Shown here piece by piece: positions 1-8,657 of a stretch of DNA of 64,000 nucleotides. Numbering within the stretch: position 1 is the stretch's first letter; each line of letters opens with the position of its first letter. The position numbers were made by a program, and so were the translations under genes. Source of the stretch: an uncultured Collinsella sp. (GTDB lineage: Bacteria > Actinomycetota > Coriobacteriia > Coriobacteriales > Coriobacteriaceae); the NCBI GenBank assembly GCA_900541665.1, contig UQKV01000003.1, forward strand, positions 23,946-87,945, read 5' to 3'. The notes under the pieces were generated by a model, which saw nothing but the letters and a program-made list of their open reading frames with translations, ran no database searches and had not been told where the DNA came from.

Positions 1-1
1 T

Positions 2-325
2 TCGCTGCTGCACCTCAACGGCAATTGCAGCTGCAACTACACACCCGGACTTTGGCGCTTGCTCGACATGGGCGATATTGCCTCGCTTATTGCGCCACGC
101 CCGCTGTTGGTGCAGAGCTGCGAAGAGGATCATCTGAACGGTTCGCGCGGGCTGAAAAATGTTGACGAGCAGCTCGAGATCGTGCGCGATGCCTACAAGT
201 TACTGGGTCGCAGAGATGGCCTGCGGCACGAGGTGTGTCCGGGTGAACACCATCTGGGCGTGACACATCTTGCCGAGGATATCGAATGGCTCGATTCGCA
301 CGTTGCGGAATGCGCCCGTGCATAG
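2..325 (+). CDS. C-terminal end of an alpha/beta hydrolase (acetyl-xylan-esterase-like), truncated by the window edge
   Basis: The frame is open from the first bases and ends at 325, so only the last ~107 residues are present. The segment IAPRPLLVQSCEEDH carries the usual late-strand Asp of an alpha/beta hydrolase, and the later GEHHLG supplies a candidate catalytic His. This resembles the C-terminal third of acetyl-xylan-esterase or dienelactone-hydrolase-type enzymes. The nucleophile elbow lies outside the window. The neighbouring SGNH esterase and GH105 hydrolase suggest a deacetylation role on pectic or other plant polysaccharides; that role is inferred from context only. Confidence 0.7.
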   Translation, partial: SLLHLNGNCSCNYTPGLWRLLDMGDIASLIAPRPLLVQSCEEDHLNGSRGLKNVDEQLEIVRDAYKLLGRRDGLRHEVCPGEHHLGVTHLAEDIEWLDSHVAECARA

Positions 326-394
326 CCCCTCGGCATGCTGCGAATAAACGGTACGTTCCTGTATGACCGCCGATGGGCGGATGAGGAGAAGATT

Positions 395-1063
395 ATGGAA
401 ACGAAGAGTTTGAGTGAATCGACCATTTGCTGCTTTGGCGACTCAACGACCTGGGGCGACAACGGCTGCGGTGGGGGAGGCAACGACATCTCGTGGACCT
501 CGCATTTGGGCGCGTTGCTGGGAGGCGCGGTCGTCGAGAACTTTGGCATCAAGGGTTCGCGTATCGCCATCAAGGCCGACCGTACCGATTCGTTTGTCGA
601 GCGCCTTGACGGTATCGACGATGCGGCCGATATCTACATCGTCTTTGGCGGCGTCAACGACTTTAGCCGCAACGTGCCGCTTGGAGAGCTCGGCAGCACG
701 GACGTGCATGAGTTCTATGGTGCACTCGATTACCTGATCCGTACCATCACGGCGCGCTCGCCTCGGGCAAAGCTCGTGTTTATGACGCCGTGCAAGACGA
801 GCGGCAAGCACGAGAAGGATATCCCGGCAAGCGACGAGCTCAACCACCTGGGGTTGACGCAGGTCGCCTACGTGCGAGCGATGCTCGAGGTCTGCGACCG
901 CTACTCCGTGCCGGTGATTGACCTGTATGCGCAAAGCGGTATCAGCCCGTTTTTGCCGGAGCACCGCGAGCTCTATATGCCGGACGGTCTGCATTACAGT
1001 CCTGCCGGCTATGAGCGCCTGGCGCATCGCATCGCCGCGGGTCTCACCGCCGTTTGCCGCTAA
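395..1063 (+). CDS. SGNH/GDSL-family esterase
   Basis: 222 residues. Block I GDST with nucleophile Ser17 is near the N-terminus, block III GGVND supplies the oxyanion Asn, and the C-terminal DGLH supplies the Asp-x-x-His pair, so the catalytic set is complete. There is no signal peptide, so it probably acts in the cytoplasm. The start at 395 is preceded by GAGGAGA with 5-7 bases spacing and is preferred over an in-frame ATG 60 bases upstream. It sits between an esterase end and a GH105 hydrolase, consistent with deacetylation of imported rhamnogalacturonan fragments (inference). It could equally be a lysophospholipase-like or generic carbohydrate esterase. Confidence 0.85.
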   Translation: METKSLSESTICCFGDSTTWGDNGCGGGGNDISWTSHLGALLGGAVVENFGIKGSRIAIKADRTDSFVERLDGIDDAADIYIVFGGVNDFSRNVPLGELGSTDVHEFYGALDYLIRTITARSPRAKLVFMTPCKTSGKHEKDIPASDELNHLGLTQVAYVRAMLEVCDRYSVPVIDLYAQSGISPFLPEHRELYMPDGLHYSPAGYERLAHRIAAGLTAVCR

Positions 1064-1080
1064 AAGTCTGCCGTTCGCGA

Positions 1081-1145
1081 GGAATATAGGGTTAACGTTC
1101 ACCCTATATTCCTCGTTCGCGTTACACTAGGGGTAACGTTCACCT
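1081..1145 (+). promoter_or_regulatory. GH105 promoter region with two copies of the TGAACGTTCA-type operator
   Basis: A 32-base near-perfect palindrome at 1081-1112 (arms GGAATATAGGG/CCCTATATTCC) encloses a TTAACGTTCA core. A second copy, GGGTAACGTTCACCT, lies at 1131-1145, 26 bases before the GH105 start. TACACT at 1123-1128 between them could be a -10 box. The core matches perfect palindromes at 8601-8615 and 20542-20557. The even length and central CG are typical of LacI-family operators, but the cognate regulator is not identified. No T-tract follows the palindrome, so it is not read as a terminator. Confidence 0.65.
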
Positions 1146-1170
1146 ATCGTTTATGTCAGAGGGGACAGCA

Positions 1171-2409
1171 ATGGGTTGCAATCAAATCCTGGACCGTTAT
1201 ATCGAGCAGTTGATCGAAACCTCTACGCCGCAGGCGCCGGCTTGGAATATCGAAAAGATTCGCGCCGGCAAGGAGAACACCTGGAACTATATTGACGGCT
1301 GCATGATCAAGGCGCTCATCGAACTGTACGAGATCACGGGTGAGCAGCGCTACCTGACTTTCGCCGATGACTACATCGATTTCTTTGTCCAGGACGACGG
1401 TACCATAAAGCATTACAACCCCGAGGAGTACAACCTCGATAACGTCAATGCGGGCAAGACCCTCTACAAGCTCTATGACCTGGTGGGCAAGCCCAAGTAC
1501 CGTGCCGCCATGGACACCATCTACCGCCAGCTCGAGACCCAGCCGCGCACCAAAGAAGGCGTGTTCTGGCACAAGGCCGTCTATCCCAACCAGATTTGGC
1601 TCGATGGCATGTACATGGCGCAGCCGTTCTACATGCAGTACGAGCTGAGCTTCCACAACCGTCGTGCCTGCTCGGACAGCTTCCATATGTTCCAGGTCGT
1701 GCATGACCTGATGCGCAACCCCCTCAACGGTCTGTACTATCACGCTTACGACGCGAGCCGCAAACAGTTCTGGTGCGACCCGGTCACCGGCCTTTCGGCT
1801 AACTTCTGGCTGCGCGCCGAGGGCTGGTTTGCCATGGCGCTCATCGACACCTGGGAGCTTATGCCGCCTTCGATGTCGGCCGAGAAGGACGAGATCCGCA
1901 AGATGTTCCACGATCTGATCGACGCCATGCTGCCGTATCAGGACGAGAAGACCGGCATGTGGCACCAGGTTATCAACCTGCCCAATATCGCCCCCAACTA
2001 CCTGGAGGAGTCGGGCAGCGCCATCTTTGCCAACGCCATCATGAAGGGCGTGCGTCTGGGCGTGCTGGGCGAGCGTTACTACCAGTACGGCCGTCGCGCC
2101 TTCGACGGCATCTGCGAGACCTGCCTGTCCGAGTATGACGGGCAGCTGGCGCTCGACAACATCTGCCTGGTTGCGGGCTTGGGAAACACCGCGCACCGCG
2201 AGGGCACGTTTGATTACTACATGAGCGAGCCCGTGGTCAAAAATGATGCAAAGGGTGTGGCGCCGCTGGTGCTTGCCTATATCGAGACCATGCATCACGA
2301 CAAGCTGGCCGGTAAGCGCGATCCGCTCGCCCCCTCGGGCGTGTGCTCCATCGAGGACCCGTTTGGCGGATACACCCCGGGCATCAACGCTCATAAGGGA
2401 TGTGAATAA
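1171..2409 (+). CDS. GH105 unsaturated rhamnogalacturonyl hydrolase
   Basis: 412 residues, the usual length for an (alpha/alpha)6-barrel GH105 enzyme of the YteR/YesR type. The signature WLDGMYMAQPFY holds the expected catalytic Asp (Asp146), and the repeated aromatic-rich helical segments match the family. The enzyme hydrates and releases the 4,5-unsaturated galacturonate left by pectate or rhamnogalacturonan lyases; the released sugar opens to 5-keto-4-deoxyuronate, the DhuI substrate encoded downstream. No signal peptide, so it acts on imported oligosaccharides. Start chosen at 1171 because AGAGGGGA lies 6 bases upstream; an ATG at 1153 overlaps that site. A GH88 assignment is less likely because of the YteR-like WLDG motif. 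Confidence 0.9.
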   Translation: MGCNQILDRYIEQLIETSTPQAPAWNIEKIRAGKENTWNYIDGCMIKALIELYEITGEQRYLTFADDYIDFFVQDDGTIKHYNPEEYNLDNVNAGKTLYKLYDLVGKPKYRAAMDTIYRQLETQPRTKEGVFWHKAVYPNQIWLDGMYMAQPFYMQYELSFHNRRACSDSFHMFQVVHDLMRNPLNGLYYHAYDASRKQFWCDPVTGLSANFWLRAEGWFAMALIDTWELMPPSMSAEKDEIRKMFHDLIDAMLPYQDEKTGMWHQVINLPNIAPNYLEESGSAIFANAIMKGVRLGVLGERYYQYGRRAFDGICETCLSEYDGQLALDNICLVAGLGNTAHREGTFDYYMSEPVVKNDAKGVAPLVLAYIETMHHDKLAGKRDPLAPSGVCSIEDPFGGYTPGINAHKGCE

Positions 2410-2410
2410 C

Positions 2411-3316
2411 GTGGGGGCTATTACTCCGGGCGTACGTTTGCACGACCTTCCGCAGGGGACCGTCGAGGAACGCATTCGCATGGCGGGAGAGCTGGGCTTT
2501 TCGTGCATTCAACTGCCGAGCAAGGTGCTCTACGCATCGATGGGGATCGATCGAGGCGGCCTGACCCACGAGCTTGCCGACCATTTGCGTGCGGTGCTCG
2601 ACGAGGCGGGCGTTTCGGTCACCGTGCTCGGCTGTTATAAGAATCTGGCGACGCCCGATCGCCAACAGCTCATGGATAACTTTGCCGAGTACGAGGCATG
2701 CTTGAACTTTGCCCAGATGCTCGGCGGATGCCCGGTTGGCACCGAGACCGGTCGCCCCAATGCACAGAACCGCGTTGCTGACGACCGCATGACCGATGAG
2801 GCACTCGAAGCGTTTACAGACGGGCTTGCACGCGTCTGCGATCGGGCCGAGGCCGTGGGCGGGCAAATTTTGATCGAGCCCGGTTGGAACGAGACGGTTA
2901 ATACTCCGGATCGCTGCCGTGAGGTGCTGGAGCGCGTCTCGAGCCCGTCGCTCGGCGTGATCTACGACCCGGTATCGCTGCTGCACCCCAGTGTCGTTGA
3001 CGAAGCGCAGGAAATCACCGCGCGCATGCTCTACTTATGCGGCAGTAAGATCCGCGTGCTGCACGCCAAGGATTTTGAGATCGTTGATAACGAGGACGGA
3101 GCCGGATGGTGCGACGGTACGGGTTCGCGCCTGGTGTGTCATGGCGTGGGCGAGACGGGACGATATGACTTTGAGCCCGTGGTGGCCTGGGCGGCTGCCG
3201 CCTGCCCTGGGATTCCCTGCGTGGTCGAGAACAGCGTACCGGCGACGGCGGCTGACTGCCTGGCGACACTCGAGCACATGTCTGCTCGCTGCGGGGCTTC
3301 TCATCGCGAGTTATAG
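2411..3316 (+). CDS. Sugar-phosphate isomerase/epimerase (xylose-isomerase-like TIM barrel)
   Basis: About 301 residues from a GTG start that has AAGGGA 10 bases upstream, inside the end of the GH105 gene; the two genes are translationally coupled. The sequence has AP-endonuclease-2/xylose-isomerase-like barrel features: metal-ligand-type acidic residues in ILIEPGW, GVIYDPVSLLHP, LHAKD and a final CVVEN. The substrate cannot be read from sequence. Its operon position suggests epimerising a uronate or deoxy-sugar released by GH105. A longer ORF reading from 2243 is rejected because it overlaps GH105 without a ribosome binding site. Confidence 0.8.
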   Translation: MGAITPGVRLHDLPQGTVEERIRMAGELGFSCIQLPSKVLYASMGIDRGGLTHELADHLRAVLDEAGVSVTVLGCYKNLATPDRQQLMDNFAEYEACLNFAQMLGGCPVGTETGRPNAQNRVADDRMTDEALEAFTDGLARVCDRAEAVGGQILIEPGWNETVNTPDRCREVLERVSSPSLGVIYDPVSLLHPSVVDEAQEITARMLYLCGSKIRVLHAKDFEIVDNEDGAGWCDGTGSRLVCHGVGETGRYDFEPVVAWAAAACPGIPCVVENSVPATAADCLATLEHMSARCGASHREL

Positions 3317-3420
3317 CATTGGCTTTTGCCGTGTCGGCAGATTGAGATTACCTGTATGGGGGCGGCGGTGAAGGGTCTTTATCGTCGCCCCCATTGGATT
3401 GCATTAAAAAGGGGAGTTGC

Positions 3421-4638
3421 GTGGCTATCCACATTGTCGAAGAGGCGAATCGTTGCCTAGGTTGTAAAAGGGCGTTCTGTCAGATTAAGGGCTGCCCGGT
3501 TCAGACGCCTATTCCGCAGGTCATCGACCTGTTCAAACAGCGTCGTCTAGAAGAGGCGGGCGAACTGCTGTTCCAGAACAATCCCATGAGCGCGGTCTGC
3601 TCCGTGGTGTGCAACCATTCGGGCCAGTGCGAGGGTGCTTGCATCCAGGGCCGCAAGGGCACACCCGTGCATTTCTCGAGCATCGAGAACTATATCTCCA
3701 CGGCATATTTGGATCGTAAGGAGTGGAAGCCCGCACCGTCGTGCGGTAAACAGATTGCTGTGGTCGGTTCCGGTCCCGCTGGTATTACCGTGGCTATCAA
3801 GATGGCCCAGCTGGGCTGTGCCGTCACGGTATTTGAGCAGCGCCCCGAGATCGGCGGTGTGCTGGAGTACGGCATCCCCGAGTTCCGCCTGCCCCGTGCG
3901 CTCGTACAAAAGTACCGTCACGTGATGTGCTCGCTTGGCGTGCGCGTGCGCCCCTCGACCACCATCGGCGGCGCACTGCACATCGATGACCTGCTACGTG
4001 ACGGCTACGACGCGGTCTTTGTTGGTACCGGTACCTGGCGTGCCCGCAAACTGGGCATTCCCGGCGAGTCGCGCGGCAACGTGCTGTTTGGTATCGATTA
4101 CCTGGTCGATCCCTCGAGCGTGGCGATCGGGCAGAACGTGGCGGTCATCGGTGCCGGTAATGTGGCCATGGATGTGGCCCGCACGGCGCTGCGTTCGGGT
4201 GCTCGCAAGGTCACTGTGTATGCACGCTCGCGCCATATCTCGGCCATCGACGACGAGGTCGAGCTGACCGAGCTTGACGGTGCCGAGATTGTGTGCGGCA
4301 AGGCGATCTGCGCCATCGACGATAACGGTCCGGTGTTCGAGACGGCTATCTTTGACGAGGACAACAACGTGGTGGGCTATGAGGAAGAGCTCGACCATGT
4401 GTCCGCCGACACAGTTGTGATCGCGGCTTCGCAGGTGCCCAAGGACAAGCTTGTGCTTACGACGGGCGGTCTGGAGACCGATCATCGCGGCCTTCTTTCG
4501 GTCGACGAGTACGGTATGACCACCGTGCCTGGCGTCTTTGCCGCCGGCGACGTGGTTAACGGCCCGCTCACCGTGGTTCATGCCGTGGCAGGCGCCAAGC
4601 TCGCCGTCGAAGGCATGACCAGCTACCTGGGTCTCTAA
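3421..4638 (+). CDS. GltD-like NAD(P)/FAD oxidoreductase with N-terminal Fe-S domain
   Basis: 405 residues, starting at a GTG with AGGGGAG five bases upstream. The N-terminus has the Cys-rich CLGCKRAFC and CSVVCNHSGQCEGAC segments of the dihydroprymidine-dehydrogenase/GltD [4Fe-4S] domain. These are followed by GSGPAG (FAD) and GAGNVAMD (NAD(P)H) dinucleotide folds and a C-terminal FAAGD FAD motif. It is the size of a glutamate synthase small subunit, but no large subunit is nearby, so it probably delivers electrons to another partner. The next gene is an old-yellow-enzyme-type reductase. Physiological substrate unknown. Confidence 0.8.
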   Translation: MAIHIVEEANRCLGCKRAFCQIKGCPVQTPIPQVIDLFKQRRLEEAGELLFQNNPMSAVCSVVCNHSGQCEGACIQGRKGTPVHFSSIENYISTAYLDRKEWKPAPSCGKQIAVVGSGPAGITVAIKMAQLGCAVTVFEQRPEIGGVLEYGIPEFRLPRALVQKYRHVMCSLGVRVRPSTTIGGALHIDDLLRDGYDAVFVGTGTWRARKLGIPGESRGNVLFGIDYLVDPSSVAIGQNVAVIGAGNVAMDVARTALRSGARKVTVYARSRHISAIDDEVELTELDGAEIVCGKAICAIDDNGPVFETAIFDEDNNVVGYEEELDHVSADTVVIAASQVPKDKLVLTTGGLETDHRGLLSVDEYGMTTVPGVFAAGDVVNGPLTVVHAVAGAKLAVEGMTSYLGL

Positions 4639-4653
4639 CACATCCCATCCATC

Positions 4654-4720
4654 AGTTGCGGTGAAATACGGACTGTTTTGGCTGTCAAAAGCTTTATCTA
4701 CTCCGTATTCCACCGCAACT
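4654..4720. repeat. Hairpin repeat family A, copy 1
   Basis: Imperfect inverted repeat with ends AGTTGCGGTGAAATACGG and CCGTATTCCACCGCAACT, followed by TTTTT at 4721, which would let it act as a terminator for the upstream gene. The same ends recur at 7571-7637, 20581-20647 and 21428-21494, always between genes. Confidence 0.85.
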
Positions 4721-4835
4721 TTTTGGGGGTTGAGCAGAGACTGGGGGAGCGCGTGCGGTCGGGTGCTGCACGGTTGCTGGTACGATAGGTACGTCAGCAA
4801 CTGCCGCCGAGCGGCTCAAATGAAAGGAACCCTGT

Positions 4836-6785
4836 ATGGAGTCCTCTGCCTATCCAATGCTCTTTAGCCCGATCAAGGTCGGTACGACCGAGGTCAAGAA
4901 CCGCGTCTTTATGCCGCCGGTGTCCACCAACCTGGCCGATCATGGCTATGTGACCGACGACTTGGTCGATCATTACCGTGCCCGCGCCAAGGGCGGCGTG
5001 GGCCTCATCATCACCGAGGTCGTGACGGTCGAGCCTACCTATACCTATCTGCCGGGTGACATGTGCTGCTACGACGACACGTTTATCCCTGGCTGGGAAA
5101 AGCTCGCCGCGGCCGTCCACGAGTATGGCTGTAAGATCATGCCGCAGCTCTTCCACCCCGCCTACATGGCCTTTAACATTCCGGGTATGCCGCGCCTGAT
5201 CGCTCCGTCCTTTGTGGGCCCGTCCTATGCCCGCGAGGCGCCGCGCCCCATTACGGTCGATGAGATTCACGAGCTCACGCATCAGTTTGGCGACGCTGCC
5301 GTGCGTATGCAGAAGGCCGGTGTCGATGGCGTCGAGGTCCATGCGGCGCACGCCCACGGCATGCTCGGCGGTTTCTTGACCCCGCTCTATAACAAGCGTA
5401 CCGATGAGTACGGCGGCTCGCTCGACGCCCGCATGCGCTTTTTGCTCGAGGTCATCGCCGAGATTCGTGAGCGCTGCGGCAAGGACTTCATCATCGACGT
5501 TCGTATCTCGGGCGATGAGTACACCGATGGCGGCCTGACCCTCAACGACATGATCTATGTCTCGCGTCGCTTGGAGAAGGCCGGCGTCGACATGATTCAC
5601 GTGTCGGGCGGTACCACCATCAAGCGCGGTTCCGCAATTCCCGCCGCCGGTACTCAGCAGGCCTCGCATGCCGCCTGCTCGCGCGAGATCAAAAAGCACG
5701 TCAACATTCCCGTTGCCACCGTCGGACGCATTAACGAGGCTTGGATCGCCGAGGAGCTGATCGAGGACGGTGCCGCCGACATCTGCATGATGGGCCGCGC
5801 CAATCTGTGTGATGCCGAGTTCTGCAACAAGGCCGCTGCCGGCAACGCCGACGATATTCGCCCCTGCATTGGCTGCCTGCGCTGCCTGAACGGCATTATG
5901 TTTGGCAAACGCATCTCCTGCACCGTTAATCCGGACGTGGAGCGCGACGAGGCTGGCTACGAACCTGCCGCCGAGGCCAAGAACGTGCTCGTTGTGGGCG
6001 CTGGTCCTGCGGGCATGGAGGCGGCGTTCATTGCCGCCAAGCGCGGCCACAACGTGGTGCTCGTGGACAAGCAGGACGAACCGGGCGGCGAGATGCGTAT
6101 CGCAGCCGTTCCGCCGGCAAAGCAGGAACTCACCCGTGTGATCAAGTATCAGTATCGCCGTCTTGCTGAGGCGGGCGTGAAGTGCGTATTTGGCACCGAG
6201 CTTACTGCCGAGGACATTCAGCGCGACTACGCCGGCTACGAGGTCGTCCTGGCCTATGGCGCCGAGCCCATCGCTCCGGCCTTCATGCAGGGCTTTAAGC
6301 AGGTTATGACGGCCGACGACCTGCTGGGTGGCAAGGCTTTCCCGGGTAAGAAGATCGTCATCGTGGGCGGCGGTACCGTTGGCTGCGAGACGGCCGATTA
6401 CCTGGCCCCGTTGGTCAACGACCTGTCGCCGGCCAACCGCGATGTCACCGTCATCGAGATGACCAAGACGCTCGCCGCCAACGAGGGCGGCGCCGGTCGC
6501 GCGGTGCTCATCACGCGCATGCTCTCCAAGGGCGTTCACGTGCTGACCGAGGCCAAGGTGACCGAGATTACCGAGGATGCCATCAGCTACGAGAAGGATG
6601 GCGAGGTCCACACCATCGCCGATGCCGATACGCTGGTGCTTGCCATGGGCTATCGTCCCAATACCAAGCTGGCCGACGACCTGGCTGCAGCCGGTGTTGC
6701 CACCCACGTGCTGGGCGATGCCAACAAGTGCGGCAACATTCGCGACGCCATCGGCGATGGCTACAAGGTTGCCTGCGAGCTCTAG
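4836..6785 (+). CDS. 2,4-dienoyl-CoA-reductase-type NADH:flavin oxidoreductase (old yellow enzyme fused to FAD/NAD domain)
   Basis: 649 residues. Residues ~1-340 form an OYE TIM barrel (FMPPVST start, substrate-site HAAHAHGMLGGFL, TDEYGGS). CIGCLRC plus a downstream Cys bind a [4Fe-4S] cluster at ~345-365. The C-terminal half has VVGAGPAGMEAA (FAD) and IVGGGTVGCETADYL (NAD). The same architecture occurs in FadH, trimethylamine dehydrogenase and the bile-acid BaiCD/BaiH enzymes, so an enone or dienoyl reduction is expected, substrate unknown. AAAGGAA lies 9 bases before the ATG. It follows the GltD-like gene in the same direction with repeat A between them, so co-transcription is uncertain. 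Confidence 0.88.
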   Translation: MESSAYPMLFSPIKVGTTEVKNRVFMPPVSTNLADHGYVTDDLVDHYRARAKGGVGLIITEVVTVEPTYTYLPGDMCCYDDTFIPGWEKLAAAVHEYGCKIMPQLFHPAYMAFNIPGMPRLIAPSFVGPSYAREAPRPITVDEIHELTHQFGDAAVRMQKAGVDGVEVHAAHAHGMLGGFLTPLYNKRTDEYGGSLDARMRFLLEVIAEIRERCGKDFIIDVRISGDEYTDGGLTLNDMIYVSRRLEKAGVDMIHVSGGTTIKRGSAIPAAGTQQASHAACSREIKKHVNIPVATVGRINEAWIAEELIEDGAADICMMGRANLCDAEFCNKAAAGNADDIRPCIGCLRCLNGIMFGKRISCTVNPDVERDEAGYEPAAEAKNVLVVGAGPAGMEAAFIAAKRGHNVVLVDKQDEPGGEMRIAAVPPAKQELTRVIKYQYRRLAEAGVKCVFGTELTAEDIQRDYAGYEVVLAYGAEPIAPAFMQGFKQVMTADDLLGGKAFPGKKIVIVGGGTVGCETADYLAPLVNDLSPANRDVTVIEMTKTLAANEGGAGRAVLITRMLSKGVHVLTEAKVTEITEDAISYEKDGEVHTIADADTLVLAMGYRPNTKLADDLAAAGVATHVLGDANKCGNIRDAIGDGYKVACEL

Positions 6786-6840
6786 TTAACCCCTTGGCGC
6801 ATGTGAGGCCTATCCCTGCGGCGTCAGTCGGTAGATAGCA

Positions 6841-6883
6841 AAAAGCGGCGGTCGTCCCGTACGTGGGACGACCGCCGCTTGCG
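6841..6883 (-). terminator. Terminator for the dhuI transcript
   Basis: A perfect 15-bp stem at 6845-6859/6866-6880 with a 6-base loop. On the minus strand it is followed by a T-tract (AAAAA at 6841-6845 on the plus strand), placing it just after the dhuI stop codon. It also separates the convergent oxidoreductase gene. Confidence 0.85.
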
Positions 6884-6905
6884 TTAGCTGCAATGAGCCG
6901 TGGGA

Positions 6906-7547
6906 TTAGAGGCCCAGGATCTCCTTGACCTTGGCGATGATGGCCTCGTCGGTTGCGTTGGCAAAGAAGTACTCCTGGAAGTGCTCGCCGGCAAGTGCCC
7001 CCTTCACCAGGTCCTGATCGATCTCGCCCAGGACGTCGACGAGCGGACGCATGGTCACAGCGCGCACGCCGTCGAGGATCTTCTTGTTGTGCTGCTCGGG
7101 CTCAACACGCTCGGCAGGATAGCCGTTGCCCGAACCAAAGCCAAAGAGCTTCTCGAAGGTGTACTCGAGGTTGAGCTCCTGGCCCCAGCCGTTCTTAAGA
7201 GCGAAGGGCATGGCGACGGCGTTGCCATCGTTGACCTGGGCAAAGGTGTAGGCGTCGAGCGGGTCGGCAACGTGGCCGCACAGCACGCCGGGGAAGGAGT
7301 TGCAGGCGAGCATGGCGCCCTCGCCGGTGCCGCAGCCGGTCACGACGTAGTCGGCAGCACCGGAGTTCAGCAGCACGGCGGCAAGGATGCCGTTCTGCAC
7401 GTAGGTGAGGGGCTTGGAATCGGCGTCGGCATACATGCCATAGTTAAAGACGGTGTGCCCCATGGGCTCGACAACCTTCTTAAGGGCAGCCTCGATCATA
7501 GGGTTCTTGGAGTTCTGAGAGTTTTCGTTGATCAGAGCGATCTTCAT
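6906..7547 (-). CDS. dhuI: RpiB/LacA/LacB-family isomerase, probable 5-keto-4-deoxyuronate isomerase DhuI
   Basis: 213 residues, longer than RpiB (~150) and matching the streptococcal DhuI type that isomerises 5-keto-4-deoxyuronate to 2,5-diketo-3-deoxygluconate in place of KduI. The family phosphate/sugar-binding core is visible as VVTGCGTGEGAMLACN near residue 70. The adjacent SDR gene is the DhuD partner in the same orientation, and GH105 that makes the substrate lies 5 kb away. No kduI-like gene is present in the window. GGTAATTC precedes the ATG. A pentose-phosphate isomerase role cannot be excluded from sequence alone, but the dhuI-dhuD pairing argues against it. Confidence 0.75.
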   Translation of the reverse strand: MKIALINENSQNSKNPMIEAALKKVVEPMGHTVFNYGMYADADSKPLTYVQNGILAAVLLNSGAADYVVTGCGTGEGAMLACNSFPGVLCGHVADPLDAYTFAQVNDGNAVAMPFALKNGWGQELNLEYTFEKLFGFGSGNGYPAERVEPEQHNKKILDGVRAVTMRPLVDVLGEIDQDLVKGALAGEHFQEYFFANATDEAIIAKVKEILGL

Positions 7548-7570
7548 TGCGAATTACCTTTCTATTTCTA

Positions 7571-7637
7571 ACTTGCGGTGAAATACGGACTGTTTTGCCT
7601 GATAGAAGCCAAAACCAATCCTTATCTCACCGCAACT
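7571..7637. repeat. Hairpin repeat family A, copy 2
   Basis: Ends ACTTGCGGTGAAATACGG and CACCGCAACT, located between dhuD and dhuI. It shares the first 33 bases almost exactly with the copy at 4654. Because both flanking genes read leftward it lies in the dhuD-dhuI spacer and may modulate read-through. Confidence 0.8.
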
Positions 7638-7687
7638 CAAATGAAAAACGAGTGGATGAAACCTGATATGGGCAGTTGCGGCGACGC

Positions 7688-8497
7688 TTATTGAGGCTGC
7701 TTTCCAATGTATGCGAGGATTCCGCCGTCGACGTAGAGGATGTGGCCGTTGACGAAGTTCGACGCGTCGGAAGCCAAGAACACGGCGGGGCCCTTCAGAT
7801 CCTCGGGCGTGCCCCAACGGGCGGCCGGCGTCTTGGCAATGATGAACTGGTCAAACGGGTGGCGGCTGCCGTCGGGCTGCGTCTCGCGCAGCGGTGCGGT
7901 CTGCGGCGTGGCGATGTAGCCGGGTCCAATGCCGTTGCACTGGATATTGGCCTCGCCAAACTCCGAGCAGATGTTCTTGGTGAGCATCTTGAGTCCGCCC
8001 TTGGCCGCGGCATAGCCGGCGATGGTCTCGCGGCCCAGCTCGCTCATCATCGAGCAGATGTTGATGATCTTGCCGTGGCCCTTGGCGATCATGCCGGGCA
8101 GGCAGGCCTTGGACACGATAAACGGTGCGTTGAGGTCAATATCGACGACGCGGCGGAAGTCCTCGGCGCTCATGTCGAGCATCGGGGTACGCTGGATGAC
8201 GCCGGCGTTGTTGACCAGGATGTCGGGCGTGGTGCCAAAGTCGGCCTCGATCTTGGCGATGAGCTCGGCGACGACAGTCTCGTCGGTGACGTCTGCCACG
8301 TAACCATGAGCCTCAAAGCCCAGCTCACGGTAGTGCTTCTCGGCTTCGGCGACTTTGTCGGCGTGACGGGCGTTAAAGGCGATCTTGGCGCCGGCCTCTC
8401 CGAGCGCCTCGGCAATGGCCATGCCAATGCCGTAGGTGGCGCCGGTCACCAGTGCGACCTTGCCGTCCAGACGGAAGCTGTCCATAAGATCAGACAT
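7688..8497 (-). CDS. dhuD: Short-chain dehydrogenase, probable 2-keto-3-deoxygluconate-forming reductase DhuD
   Basis: 269 residues. Rossmann motif TGATYGIG at residues 18-25, NNAG in the middle, and catalytic Tyr162/Lys166 in YAAAK. The size and family match KduD/DhuD, which reduces 2,5-diketo-3-deoxygluconate to KDG with NAD(P)H. The start at 8497 has GAAAGGA six bases upstream; a longer reading from 8524 starts before this ribosome site. dhuI follows in the same direction. The promoter carries a TGAACGTTCA palindrome at 8601-8615, shared with GH105. Confidence 0.82.
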   Translation of the reverse strand: MSDLMDSFRLDGKVALVTGATYGIGMAIAEALGEAGAKIAFNARHADKVAEAEKHYRELGFEAHGYVADVTDETVVAELIAKIEADFGTTPDILVNNAGVIQRTPMLDMSAEDFRRVVDIDLNAPFIVSKACLPGMIAKGHGKIINICSMMSELGRETIAGYAAAKGGLKMLTKNICSEFGEANIQCNGIGPGYIATPQTAPLRETQPDGSRHPFDQFIIAKTPAARWGTPEDLKGPAVFLASDASNFVNGHILYVDGGILAYIGKQPQ

Positions 8498-8600
8498 AGC
8501 GATCCTTTCAAAAGAAACGTTCATCTATATAAGTCTTGCTTTTCATACAAGGTCAGTATAGGTGAAGCGGCGTAATAGCCACCCCTTATTCCCTAAAATC

Positions 8601-8616
8601 AGGTGAACGTTCACTT
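8601..8616. promoter_or_regulatory. TGAACGTTCA operator upstream of dhuD
   Basis: AGGTGAACGTTCACTT, a nearly perfect palindrome 104 bases before the dhuD start and 42 bases beyond the end of the gntR gene. A half-site-like GGCGAACG follows at 8622. Same core as at 1089-1104, 1131-1145 and 20542-20557. Confidence 0.7.
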
Positions 8617-8657
8617 TTAAAAGGCGAACGGTAGTCTCGCCCTTGCCGTGCGGACGT

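Noticed and set aside
443..1102. Long minus-strand ORF opposite the SGNH esterase
   Set aside because: It is a mirror frame of a well-supported gene in GC-rich DNA, with no ribosome site or family motifs. The same applies to the other long antisense ORFs (for example opposite GH105, the OYE reductase, ligA, the minor pilin and moaC-mobB).
1081..1112. Terminator of the SGNH esterase gene
   Set aside because: The 32-base palindrome is AT-rich in the arms, has no loop and no T-tract, and contains the operator core, so a regulatory site fits better.
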